This document shows positions 17,770 to 25,874 of a DNA stretch of 64,000 bases, in pieces (the first letter of the stretch is position 1; each line of letters begins with the position of its first letter). The DNA comes from Planctomycetota bacterium (GTDB lineage: Bacteria; Planctomycetota; Planctomycetia; Planctomycetales; Planctomycetaceae). The DNA lies in the NCBI GenBank assembly GCA_030836185.1, contig JAURQH010000100.1:53203-117202 (forward strand), written 5' to 3'. Both the position numbers and the translations under genes were made by a program. The notes under the pieces are model-generated. The model saw only the letters and a program-made list of their open reading frames with translations. It was not told where the DNA came from and made no database searches.

Positions 17770-18879
17770 CTATTGCTCGGTCTCTTGAGTCAACACATCT
17801 TTCTTTGTGAGCCACTCGAAAATTGCATCAGCGGCAAGCTTGTTGGCGCGTTCGTTAGGGTGCGCATCGAAGCGGCTAACGATGAGACCTTCTGCGGAAT
17901 GCTTTTGCATGACGGGTAACAGATCCTCGACAGCAATATTATTCTCTCGACAGCTTTCGACAATTTGCTCGTGAGCCGAGGCGAAGGCATAGTCGTCATT
18001 CAAATTGTGCAAGAATGGGAAGATCAGCAGTCGGAACTCACAGCCATTTTTCTCACAAAGTTCATGGATCGTTGCCAGCTTTTGTTTCATGCGTTCCCAC
18101 GGCTCGCCTGCGTAATAATCGCTCATGAAATCGTAATAACTTTTGACTTGCGGACGTTGGGCTTGTTGGATGCGAAAGTACAACAGGTTGAAGAAATAGG
18201 TATCGCGAAATAAGAAAAAGTCCGAGCCACTTAGCCAATCTGCGGAATAGAACGTCTTAAAGTCGGGATGGAATGACTCGATATCATTCAGGCACAAAGT
18301 GTAAACAGCCGTGTCAACGCGGATGTCGTCTTCGAACAGATTTTCCAAAATCGCTTCCGCGTAAAACAGATCGGTTCCCGGCTTGCCGAGATTTGTCACA
18401 ATTATTTCCTCGTCCGAATCTTTCTCCAAACTCTGGTTTACCAAATTACTGAATCGATCGGTGGAATGATTGATGCCATGTCCGTAGGTGAAGCTGTCAC
18501 CCAGAAAACAGATGTGTTTGGCATTCTCGGGGATTGATTCGGGGAACGGTTTCACATCGCGACAAACGATTCCTTCATTGGGGCCGAACCGTAGCACTTT
18601 CTCTTCGGGCTCTGCGTATTTTCGGAACCATTTTTTGGAGACGTTCGACATGTTGAACGAATCGGTCCGGTCGTAGCCGACTGCAAAGCCAACCTCCAAA
18701 ATTGTCATCAACAGGCAGAGTAACCAGAGCGAAATCGCTGCATTGACCAACTTTTTGCGAATTGGTTTTTCGTCACTTCCCCGACGCATTTTTAGCAGGA
18801 CAATGAGGGCCACAGAAAGTGAGACACACCAGATCGTCGTGCCGATCAGATAACCGGTAGATAGGCCGAACCACGTCAT
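17770..18879 (-). CDS. Membrane-anchored SGNH/GDSL-like hydrolase
   Basis: A 369-residue protein. Two membrane helices occupy about residues 8-30 and 45-68. The SGNH-like domain begins near residue 120, with the nucleophile motif FLGDSFTYGHG. LCLNDIESF gives the Asn block, and FDAHPNERAN near the end supplies the Asp-x-x-His pair (here D-A-H). This set fits a membrane-bound esterase or O-acyl-group hydrolase acting on glycans or lipids. The gene overlaps the DUF2079 gene by 4 bases (ATGA), so the two are likely translated together. Confidence 0.82.
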   Translation of the reverse strand: MTWFGLSTGYLIGTTIWCVSLSVALIVLLKMRRGSDEKPIRKKLVNAAISLWLLCLLMTILEVGFAVGYDRTDSFNMSNVSKKWFRKYAEPEEKVLRFGPNEGIVCRDVKPFPESIPENAKHICFLGDSFTYGHGINHSTDRFSNLVNQSLEKDSDEEIIVTNLGKPGTDLFYAEAILENLFEDDIRVDTAVYTLCLNDIESFHPDFKTFYSADWLSGSDFFLFRDTYFFNLLYFRIQQAQRPQVKSYYDFMSDYYAGEPWERMKQKLATIHELCEKNGCEFRLLIFPFLHNLNDDYAFASAHEQIVESCRENNIAVEDLLPVMQKHSAEGLIVSRFDAHPNERANKLAADAIFEWLTKKDVLTQETEQ

Positions 18880-20951
18880 GATGTCTCCTCAGGTGTCGAG
18901 GTTTCACGTCGCTTCAAGATGAGGAAATAGCCGTTCGTCTTGTCGGGGAGCAATTCCCATTTTTCCGGTTCAGTTTGTAACTCGGGAACATCATCCGCAG
19001 ATTTAATCCAACTGTAACGATGACCGGTATCAATCACGATGTAATCCGTATACTCGGGGACTCGTAATTCGTAACCACTCACTTTGCGAGCATATTGGCT
19101 GTAATCGTAAGATCGCTCGTAATGTGTGAATCGTGGATGGATAAAGTCTGTCGAAGCGACTCGTGAATTTTCGGGAATCTGTTTCAAAACGTTTTCGACC
19201 TGCTCGGCTCTTTCAGAAACGACATAGAGCGACTTCCAATAATGAATGGAATGCGGATCCCAGAAGGCGACTCCGAGTGGCGAAAGTGAAAAGAAGATCG
19301 ATGTCGCGACTCCTGAGAAGACTGCCAAGGATGCACCACGGGACGGGGTCCATGCGGCTTGTTTTTTTAGTCTGCCTAATCCGGCCGCTGCGGACCAGAA
19401 AACAATGGGAACAAGTGGTGCATGGAAGTGATGAAATGGGATGAGCATATCGGTGGCCGACGATCCGGTCTCATCCGAAAGTTGCATCAGTGACAGTACG
19501 CCAAATAAGGGAAGTCCGACCAGCAAACGCGAGGGTGAGAGGAGAGATAATCCTCCCAGGGGAACGATCAACGCCGCAGCGTAAATGATGGTCCGCAAGG
19601 AAAAGAATCGTCCGAACACCGCACCCGGCTGAGTGAACAAACTGCGTGCAATGTCGCCCGGTGAATTGCCCAACTCTCCGAAGTAGCGGGCATAATGGAC
19701 ATCGTCCCCGGCACGGAAAAACGGAATCGCCAGTTTGATCACAAAGATCAGATAGATCACCGAGAAAAGAGTCAGTCCCAAGCCGGCTTTAAGGCCCGAT
19801 TTGTCCTTTTGGTCGGTCCACGCTCGACACGCCACCCATAACCCCAACGGTGCGAAGATAGCGGCAAAGTCCTCTTTGGCAAGTAATGTCAAAGGCAACC
19901 AGAGCAGAAATGCGAGCCGATAGTTCTTGCGTTCAAGATTGTCCAGCGTGAAGAGTAATAATGGTACTCCGTATGAAATGGGACGATATGTTTTCAGATC
20001 AATCGAGATTTCCAAAAAGTGCAGCGGGAAATAGACCAGCACGGCTATCGCCATCAATGTTGCCGCCCGTTTGCTCTCGGTATGTCGCAGCGTCATGCGA
20101 TACACGGGAATCGCACAGACGCCCAAGGCAATCGCTTCACTCAATTCGAGTAAGAGATGAGACGGCCACAACATGTAGATCGGTAAAAGCAGCAGATGAA
20201 TCGCCTGAATGTGTTCGCCGAGAAATAGTCCTTGATCGAGATAACTGCGGAATCCTTTGCCGTGCGTGAGATTCCAGAGGTGTTCTTCGTACATGGCCGA
20301 GTCACCGTGCGGCGTTTGTAAATTCGCGAAGAGTTGCCAGTTCATACCGGTGAAAACGATCACGAACAGCAGCATGCTGGCAAGTGCGGTCCAGGAAAGT
20401 TTTGAAGATGAGAGTTGAGCTTGTTGAGATTCTTGACTCACCCGACTCAACGCACGGCTATTGGCCAATGCAAAACTCAAACCCAGCCAGAATGGGATGG
20501 TGCCTGTTGTCAGCGACACTAAAGATTCGGAACCGCCCAACAATCCAGCAATCGAAAGACATTGCCAGACAAGCAACACCAGCCACCACTTTCCATCAGC
20601 CGCCAAAGTGCTGAATGATTCTTTGAAAGTGACCGGTACAATGTGGTCTTGATTCAGATATGTCCGAGAAACGCTACCGATGATCAGGCAAACGGCATTG
20701 AGAATGAAGGCTGCCAGGCACAACGTGAGAAAAGAGAGATTGGCAATCATTGCACCCGAAGGAAGTTGCTCAATCTCGCCGCCCACTTTCTCCACCAACG
20801 AGATCCAAAGGCCTTGGCTCATCATCGTTCCGGCCACTTGTGAATCACTCAGGACTGTGAACAAAAACCAGACCAGAGAAAATGTTCCCGCGCACCACAG
20901 AATTCCCGCTGATCGACCGTCGTATTCCGTTTGTGGCTCGGGTTTGTTCAT
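18876..20951 (-). CDS. DUF2079 multi-pass membrane protein
   Basis: A 691-residue protein from ATG 20951 (MNKPEPQTEYDGR). An in-frame upstream ATG at 20981 adds ten unlikely residues. About a dozen hydrophobic helices run through residue 570. A soluble C-terminal tail ends near the strand SWIKSADDVPELQTEPEKW and the final LLPDKTNGYFLILKR. The signature DSAMYEEHLWNLTHGKGF (about 220-237) resembles the Asp-containing first loop of GT-C glycosyltransferases, the clan to which DUF2079 proteins are usually compared. The partner SGNH hydrolase is coupled downstream. A role in transferring or trimming surface glycans is plausible but not shown. Confidence 0.85.
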   Translation of the reverse strand: MNKPEPQTEYDGRSAGILWCAGTFSLVWFLFTVLSDSQVAGTMMSQGLWISLVEKVGGEIEQLPSGAMIANLSFLTLCLAAFILNAVCLIIGSVSRTYLNQDHIVPVTFKESFSTLAADGKWWLVLLVWQCLSIAGLLGGSESLVSLTTGTIPFWLGLSFALANSRALSRVSQESQQAQLSSSKLSWTALASMLLFVIVFTGMNWQLFANLQTPHGDSAMYEEHLWNLTHGKGFRSYLDQGLFLGEHIQAIHLLLLPIYMLWPSHLLLELSEAIALGVCAIPVYRMTLRHTESKRAATLMAIAVLVYFPLHFLEISIDLKTYRPISYGVPLLLFTLDNLERKNYRLAFLLWLPLTLLAKEDFAAIFAPLGLWVACRAWTDQKDKSGLKAGLGLTLFSVIYLIFVIKLAIPFFRAGDDVHYARYFGELGNSPGDIARSLFTQPGAVFGRFFSLRTIIYAAALIVPLGGLSLLSPSRLLVGLPLFGVLSLMQLSDETGSSATDMLIPFHHFHAPLVPIVFWSAAAGLGRLKKQAAWTPSRGASLAVFSGVATSIFFSLSPLGVAFWDPHSIHYWKSLYVVSERAEQVENVLKQIPENSRVASTDFIHPRFTHYERSYDYSQYARKVSGYELRVPEYTDYIVIDTGHRYSWIKSADDVPELQTEPEKWELLPDKTNGYFLILKRRETSTPEETS

Positions 20952-21091
20952 AGTCGATAATTGTATGGTCGCGAGTATCAAATGCTGATACTGAAATATT
21001 TTTTGTCCGATTCACTTGCTACGCATACTCGTGACAAGACGATGGGATGGTTATACTTCATTTTCGCAAGAATTGCAGGATTGAACCACCA

Positions 21092-21904
21092 ATGTTTCGA
21101 TATCAAAAATACGCCGCCGTCTCGCTGGTCATTTTGGCCGGTCTGATGACTGCGCTGGCCTTCGGGCCGGGACGCGGTGGATTTCGTCAATCGGGTGGTC
21201 CCACCCTGACATTATTCTGTGCAGCCGGTGTTCGAGAACCGATTCGCGAAGTGATTGAGAAGTTCGAGGCCGAGACCGGCGTGATCGTAGAAACTCGTTA
21301 TGCCGGTTCGGGAGTGCTGCTCTCCAGTTTGAGGCTGGAAGACGCCGATTTGTATCTGGCTGCTGACCGAGGGTATTTGGAACAGGCCCAGGAAAGAGGG
21401 CTGACGAACCGCATCGTTCCCTTCGCCCGTCAACATCCCGTCATTGCGGTCCAGGCCGGAAATCCGAAACAGATAAAATCGTTAGCCGACCTGACTCGTG
21501 AGAAACTTCGCGTGACGTTACCAGATCCAGAGCGTGCGGCGATCGGTCGCATCGCCAAACAACTGCTCGAAGAAAGTTCGCTATGGGAACCCATCTGGCA
21601 ACACGCCATGTTGCAACGGGCCACCGTGAATGATGTGGCCAACGACATCAAACTGGAGTCGGCCGATGCTGGCATCGTTTGGAATACGACCGCCGCGCAA
21701 TATCGAGAACTGGAACCAATTGAAATTCCCCAGTTTCAATCGGCAGAAAGTGAAATTGGCATCGCGGTGCTTAAAACTGTCAAGCAGAAAGAACTGGCAG
21801 AAAAGTTTATTGGTTACTTGCTGGATGAATCCATCGGTCAGTCCATTTTCGACAATTACGACTATGGAGTGATCAGTCGAAAGCCAACGGAGGTGACGCC
21901 GTGA
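21092..21904 (+). CDS. modA: Molybdate-type ABC transporter substrate-binding protein
   Basis: A 270-residue exported solute-binding protein starting at ATG 21092 (MFRYQKYAAVSLVILAG), which opens a signal/anchor. The frame is open from 21047. The mature domain begins TLTLFCAAGVREPIREVIEKF, of which FCAAGVREPI is the typical anion loop. GSGVLLSSL and ADAGIVWNT are further ModA landmarks. It binds molybdate, tungstate or a similar oxyanion outside the membrane and delivers it to the permease encoded next. The stop overlaps the permease start by 4 bases (GTGA). Selectivity for molybdate over sulfate or other anions cannot be read from the sequence. Confidence 0.85.
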   Translation: MFRYQKYAAVSLVILAGLMTALAFGPGRGGFRQSGGPTLTLFCAAGVREPIREVIEKFEAETGVIVETRYAGSGVLLSSLRLEDADLYLAADRGYLEQAQERGLTNRIVPFARQHPVIAVQAGNPKQIKSLADLTREKLRVTLPDPERAAIGRIAKQLLEESSLWEPIWQHAMLQRATVNDVANDIKLESADAGIVWNTTAAQYRELEPIEIPQFQSAESEIGIAVLKTVKQKELAEKFIGYLLDESIGQSIFDNYDYGVISRKPTEVTP

Positions 21905-22686
21905 ATCATCCCGACCGAAATTTCTGGTGGGCACTCGGCTGTTTGAGCGGAGTGTATGTTCTGCTGTTGGCGATGTTGTTGCTGGCCGATTTACAGTACG
22001 CAAGTCTGTCTCATTTTGGAGCTTTACTGGCATCCCCCGCGCTGCGATACAGTTTGTGGCTGAGCCTGATCAGTAGTTTGATCAGCACGATTCTGGCGAT
22101 GTGGGTGGCCGTACCACTGGGTTATCTTTTGTCCCGTGCGCAATTTCGGGGAAAGGCGATCCTCGATGCCTTTGTTGATATCCCCATCATTGTGCCTCCG
22201 GTAGTGATCGGATTAAGTCTGGTGATTCTGTTTCGTCAATCGATTCTGCGTCCGGTGGATGATTGGTTGCCTATCGCCTTTCATGTCCCTGCGGTGATGT
22301 TTGCGCAGTTCACCGTCGTGACGGCGTTTGCGACACGCACCATGCGCTCCACATTTGATGATCTCTCTCTCCGGCAAGAACAGGTTGCGATGACATTGGG
22401 TTGCAGTCGATCACAAGCCTTCTGGGCCGTCGTTCTGCCATCAGCGAGAACCGGCCTCTTGACGGCAGGGACTCTCGCTTGGGCGCGGGCTTTCGGAGAA
22501 TTTGGCCCAGTGTTGATGTTCGCGGGGGCCATTGAGCAGAAGACCGAAGTTTTGCCGGTCAGTATTTTTCTGCACTTGAGCACGGGAGACATCGAAACCG
22601 CCGTCGCGATTTCACTGGTGATGATCTTTGTGGCAATCAGCGTGTTGTTGATTGTCCGGTCGGCTGTGGGTAGCAAGGCGATTTGA
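21901..22686 (+). CDS. modB: Molybdate-type ABC transporter permease
   Basis: A 261-residue membrane protein starting at GTG 21901. Five to six membrane helices are visible. The EAA loop that docks the ATPase lies at about 160-190, with VAMTLGCSRSQAFWAVVLPS. The cytoplasmic loop ends in ARAFGEFGPVLMFAG, which is typical of ModB and CysT permeases. It forms the channel for the anion delivered by ModA. No ATPase gene follows: the next 1.76 kb has no coding gene. The ModC partner must be encoded elsewhere, or the system has lost it. Confidence 0.88.
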   Translation: MNHPDRNFWWALGCLSGVYVLLLAMLLLADLQYASLSHFGALLASPALRYSLWLSLISSLISTILAMWVAVPLGYLLSRAQFRGKAILDAFVDIPIIVPPVVIGLSLVILFRQSILRPVDDWLPIAFHVPAVMFAQFTVVTAFATRTMRSTFDDLSLRQEQVAMTLGCSRSQAFWAVVLPSARTGLLTAGTLAWARAFGEFGPVLMFAGAIEQKTEVLPVSIFLHLSTGDIETAVAISLVMIFVAISVLLIVRSAVGSKAI

Positions 22687-23134
22687 AAAGAGAGACTGGC
22701 TGCTGCAAGTTTGACGGGCTACCGCGAAAGCGGAGCTTTCAGTACCTCGAATGATTCGTGATTTGAAATCGACTTTTGATGATAACTCGCCCCTTTGATG
22801 CTGTTATGTATTTCTTCTTGTCTTGGACGGGTGACGTAGAGCAACTGAGGTCGCCTCATGATCATGAGGAGATCAGACCTAAGGCGGTAGAAGTCGTATC
22901 TCCTTTCCCCGGCTGATTTCGTTGAATTCAATTTACGCCCCATCAGCCTCTGGTCGCAAGCCCCATGGTTCTTTCACTTGATGGCCACAAAAATCACTAA
23001 AAGGCAAAATGAGGCACCAACAACTTGACAAGCGACACAGTCGCTCTGCGTGAGTCATGATGCTCGATTTCATATGCCGGAACTCTCCAGCGTTCGGTCG
23101 TTTCTGTCACCTTGAACTTGATCGCAGCGTCTTG

Positions 23135-23242
23135 TTTTTGGAGTGCTCCGTCTCGGCGGAGCTTTCTTTTTCAATCGGCGTTGTGCGCCCTCTTGCTGAC
23201 GGAATGAAAAGAAAGCGGTGCCAGGACACCGCACTCCAAAAG
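23135..23242. repeat. Double-hairpin palindromic repeat, copy 1
   Basis: The outer arms TTTTTGGAGTGC (23135-23146) and GCACTCCAAAAG (23231-23242) are inverted copies. Each arm carries an inner hairpin: GCTCCG tctcgg CGGAGC at 23145-23162, and GCGGTG ccagga CACCGC on the right. GCTTTCTTTT and its complement GAAAAGAAAGC follow the inner hairpins. It is nearly identical in plan to the copy at 23431. Confidence 0.85.
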
Positions 23243-23382
23243 CCCAGCTACACTTTGTCTGCTCTTGATGGGCTTCCGATTCACGGAGCGATTCCGCCAC
23301 ACAACGCTATAAATTTCTCTGCGTTCTTGCGAACGCAGCGACAACCTCTTTGCGTTTCTTTGCCTCTCGGCGGCTTTGCGTC

Positions 23383-23430
23383 AAAAAACTTATCTTGCCA
23401 AGTGACTCTTACCAGAGTTAGCGTTTATCG
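23383..23430. repeat. TCTTGCCAA-type hairpin repeat, copy 1
   Basis: AAAAAACTTATCTTGCCAA, a 7-base gap, then TTACCAGAGTTAGCGTTT. It is related to the copies at 23700 and 35572. In this copy the hairpin half is decayed (CTCTTA instead of ACGCTA). It directly abuts the double-hairpin repeat at 23431. Confidence 0.7.
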
Positions 23431-23544
23431 TTTTTGGAGTGCTCCGTCTCGGCGGAGCTTTCTTTTTCAATCGGCGTTGCTGATTCTCTCACTCCTCGAA
23501 TGAAGTTGAAAAGAAAGCGGTGACAGGTCACCGCACTCCAAAAG
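23431..23544. repeat. Double-hairpin palindromic repeat, copy 2
   Basis: It has the same design as the copy at 23135. The outer arm TTTTTGGAGTGC is paired with GCACTCCAAAAG. The left inner hairpin GCTCCG/CGGAGC is identical to copy 1. The right inner hairpin is GCGGTGAC ag GTCACCGC, a longer perfect stem. The central part differs from copy 1 in sequence and length. Confidence 0.85.
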
Positions 23545-23699
23545 ATTACAGCATCAGCTACCGATACAATTTCCAGAGCCAGATTGAGTTGTTGATTCTC
23601 TGCGTCCTCGCGTGAGATAATTTTCAATAGGAATATGATTCGCACCAGTCCCGACTGCTTGCGCAGTTCGGGCTATGTTCACTCTTGAAATGATCACGC

Positions 23700-23750
23700 A
23701 AAAATGGTCTTGCCAACTGTCCGCTACCAGAGTTACCGTTCGGGGTTCGT
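23700..23750. repeat. TCTTGCCAA-type hairpin repeat, copy 2
   Basis: AAAAATGGTCTTGCCAACTG followed by CGCTACCAGAGTTACCGTTC and GGGGTTCG. It matches the 35572 copy over most of its length, with one change in the right arm of the hairpin (TACCGTT instead of TAGCGTT). Confidence 0.75.
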
Positions 23751-23757
23751 TCATGAA

Positions 23758-23806
23758 GGTAGGCTGGTGTTAGACGAGCGAAGCGAGTCGTAACCCAGCA
23801 TCACAA
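23758..23806. repeat. Imperfect palindrome, GGCTGG...CCCAGC type
   Basis: GGTAGGCTGG and the core GACGAGCGAAGCGAGTC end in GTAACCCAGC. The core GACGAGC/GCGAGTC is close to a perfect inverted repeat. The outer arms relate it to the GTAGGCTGGG repeats at 29880 and 37260. Confidence 0.6.
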
Positions 23807-23825
23807 CAGCCCCAGTGAATCATTT

Positions 23826-23851
23826 GTCGGGTTACGCTGCGCTAACCCGAC
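23826..23851. repeat. GTCGGGTTA/TAACCCGAC palindrome
   Basis: A perfect 9-bp inverted repeat, GTCGGGTTA (23826-23834) and TAACCCGAC (23843-23851), with the 8-base loop CGCTGCGC. Similar short dispersed palindromes occur in spacers of many bacterial genomes. Confidence 0.75.
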
Positions 23852-24040
23852 CTACGGCAAATACGACTTTGATCTTTGGCAATTCGAACGTCATTTGAAA
23901 CCAGTTACGTGTTGACGAATGACGACTCCCCAACGTGAAATCGGAGGCGATTTCGCGTGACGTGGAAAATGCGTACCGACATTGAGGTCATTTTACACAC
24001 CAACCGCGATATGACGCAAACTGAACGAAGCCAACGAGTT

Positions 24041-24149
24041 GCTCAAGATTCGGGAAGATTCGGAATCAAGATTTGGCAAGATTTGATTCAACATTTGGTC
24101 AAGATTCGGAAATGGCACCCCCCCAAATCATCGAATCTTCAAATCTTGA
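24041..24149. repeat. AAGATTC-unit repeat module
   Basis: Five forward variants of CAAGATTCGG lie at 24043-24110 (TCAAGATTCGG, GAAGATTCGG, TCAAGATTTGG, GCAAGATTTGA, TCAAGATTCGG). Two inverted units follow at 24132-24149 (CGAATCTTC, AAATCTTGA). The inverted units come in the same order as their partners GAAGATTCG (24054-24062) and TCAAGATTT (24066-24074), so pairing would be interleaved and not nested. Confidence 0.65.
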
Positions 24150-24239
24150 ATCGGTGGTTGAGTGTTTGCGAATCGAATCGCGAAATCGGAAAATGACCCC
24201 AAAACGAACGAATGCCACAAACTCTATGACATCCGCAAC

Positions 24240-24316
24240 TTGCTCAAGAGTATGAAAGAGTATCGTCAAGAGTATGAAGGGTGTGTGTCTATGTCCCATA
24301 CTCTTGAAGACTCTTG
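24240..24316. repeat. AAGAGTA-unit repeat module
   Basis: Forward units CAAGAGTATGA, AAGAGTATCG and CAAGAGTATGA lie at 24245-24277, and inverted units CATACTCTTGA and GACTCTTGG at 24297-24317. TCAAGAGTATG (24266-24276) pairs perfectly with CATACTCTTGA (24297-24307), with a 20-base loop. The module begins with TTGCTCAAGA, as does the AAGATTC module. Confidence 0.65.
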
Positions 24317-24348
24317 GATGCCATGACCAGTCATGAGTTAACGCCATT

Positions 24349-24376
24349 TCAAGAGTCTGAGGTTTCAGGCTCTTGA
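24349..24376. repeat. TCAAGAG...CTCTTGA hairpin
   Basis: TCAAGAGTCTGA (24349-24360) and TCAGGCTCTTGA (24365-24376) form a 12-bp stem with one mismatch and the loop GGTT. It lies 76 bases past the sulfatase stop codon and could end that transcript, though there is no T-run. Confidence 0.6.
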
Positions 24377-24451
24377 GTGACAGGATGTTTGAGAGTGGTG
24401 ATCGCCAAGTTCTGAAAAGAATGCTTTCAAAACAATCGTCTCCGGCGTTCA

Positions 24452-25858
24452 TCAGGGATCACTGTTATTTCCCGGCGTCCACCAGTCGTCGAGTAACTTG
24501 CTCATCTTTTGGATCCGTTGTTGGTGGGATGGATCTTTTGACAGATTGTTTTTCTCATGCGGATCGGCGACTACATCGAACAACGAAACGTCTTTCACAT
24601 AGTTTCGCCAGATTTCACCACGTTGACGATGTGGGACGATCAGTTTCCAGCGACCCTCTCTCACCCAACGATAGGCAACATCTCGCGCAGGATGACCGAG
24701 CGTTGTGGCATCACCCGGATAGATCTCTCCGAACACGGGGCCATCTACCAACGGTGTTGTCCCTATTGAAGACGGCAATAATGATCGGCCCGGCATTTTC
24801 GCTGTCAAATCCTTGATACCCACCGCATCAAGGATGGTCGGTACGATGTCGACGCTGTTACACAGTGCCTCGTGAGTGGCCGGTTTTGTATGTCCGTCCC
24901 AACGAATCAATATCGGCGTTCGCAAGCCGTAATCAAAAGGGGAACGCTTGGAACGAATATCGACAGGGTATTTGCCCGTCCGAGAATTCTTCTTCTCGAC
25001 GGGTTGCCAGCCGTTGTCGATGACAAAGACGAATATGGTGTTTTTGGTCAAGTTACGAGTTTCCATCATTTTCATCAATTGGCCGACGGTCGCATCAAAC
25101 TCACTGCAAGACGCATAATAATCGACAAGGTGTTCGGATACTGCAGGATTGTTCTCGTAAGATGCTCGGTATTTCTCGGGAGAGTTGTGAGGTTCGTGAG
25201 GCAGAAACGGTGCATACCACAGGAAGAAGGGTTGCTTGCCATGCTCGTCCAGGAAGTCAGCGATCGGTTGCATGGTGTCGCGACCGATGTTGAGACCCGC
25301 GTCACCATTACCGTGTGCAACAAGTGATCCATCGGGAAGTTTGCGGTTGCCGTATGCCGGTTCGGGAGAGGCTTGATCGACGGTCATACCGTGCGTGAAG
25401 CCGGCGTTGCGAAAATGACCTTCCCAGTATTTGCCTGTCTGGAATGAGTTGTATCCTTTGTTGGCCAATATTCGTGGCAGAGAAGGAGCCGATTTAATGA
25501 GGTAAGACGCTCTGTCGCGAGTGCGTAAATAATCATCCTTCGACATTTTGCTCAAGGCAGAGTTGCCCGGCGGAGGATGATTGAAATGGACGCCGTGTTG
25601 ATGGGGGTATAGACCGGTCAGCAACGTGACGAGTGAAGGACGACAGACGGAGGTGGGGACATACCCGTTGGGGTAGCGGGCCGATTGTTCGGCCAGCTTG
25701 TCAAGATGCGGAGTCTTGACGTGCGGATGTCCCATGAATCCAAAGTCGGTCCACGCCTGATCGTCAGAAATGATCATCACGATGTTGGGGGGATCAGCGG
25801 CAGAGAGCTTGCCGAATAGGCAAAATGAAATAATGAAGAACGCGGTATGAATTCTCAT
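24452..25858 (-). CDS. Sulfatase, exported
   Basis: A 468-residue type I sulfatase with a Sec signal peptide (about residues 1-20). Metal residues are seen in MIISDDQ (about 28-34) and, near the middle, FVIDNGW. The formylglycine site reads S-V-C-R-P-S-L-V-T-L-L-T-G, with Cys72. The Cys and Pro needed for conversion are present, but the usual Arg at the fifth position is Leu. KTPHLDKLAEQS and LPHEPH are further active-site strands. It would cleave sulfate esters from algal-type polysaccharides outside the cytoplasm. No anaerobic or FGE-type maturase is encoded nearby. Confidence 0.93.
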   Translation of the reverse strand: MRIHTAFFIISFCLFGKLSAADPPNIVMIISDDQAWTDFGFMGHPHVKTPHLDKLAEQSARYPNGYVPTSVCRPSLVTLLTGLYPHQHGVHFNHPPPGNSALSKMSKDDYLRTRDRASYLIKSAPSLPRILANKGYNSFQTGKYWEGHFRNAGFTHGMTVDQASPEPAYGNRKLPDGSLVAHGNGDAGLNIGRDTMQPIADFLDEHGKQPFFLWYAPFLPHEPHNSPEKYRASYENNPAVSEHLVDYYASCSEFDATVGQLMKMMETRNLTKNTIFVFVIDNGWQPVEKKNSRTGKYPVDIRSKRSPFDYGLRTPILIRWDGHTKPATHEALCNSVDIVPTILDAVGIKDLTAKMPGRSLLPSSIGTTPLVDGPVFGEIYPGDATTLGHPARDVAYRWVREGRWKLIVPHRQRGEIWRNYVKDVSLFDVVADPHEKNNLSKDPSHQQRIQKMSKLLDDWWTPGNNSDP

Positions 25859-25874
25859 CGGGATCTCCCTGTAT

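Larger units (their letters stand above)
22687..24451. other. Gene-free repeat-rich spacer (1.76 kb)
   Basis: No reading frame here resembles a protein, and the open frames seen are short and run through palindromes. The first 350 bases hold nothing I recognise. From 23135 on the spacer is a mosaic of palindromic elements, listed separately. A CCGACTGC/GCAGTTCGG hairpin at about 23651-23672 and the phrase TCTGCGTTCTTGCGAACGCA near 23319 are further repeat-like pieces. Confidence 0.7.

Noticed and set aside
22687..23130. Remnant of modC after modB
   Set aside because: No frame on either strand shows a Walker A, signature or Walker B motif.
23057..23503. Open frame of 148 codons in the repeat-rich spacer
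   Set aside because: It runs straight through two palindromic repeats and has no family resemblance or sensible ribosome-binding site.
23957..24196. Open frame of 79 codons before the sulfatase
   Set aside because: It crosses the AAGATTC repeat module, and its composition follows the repeat, not a protein.
23135..24376. CRISPR array
   Set aside because: Units are palindromic, differ in length and lack regular spacers; no cas genes are present.
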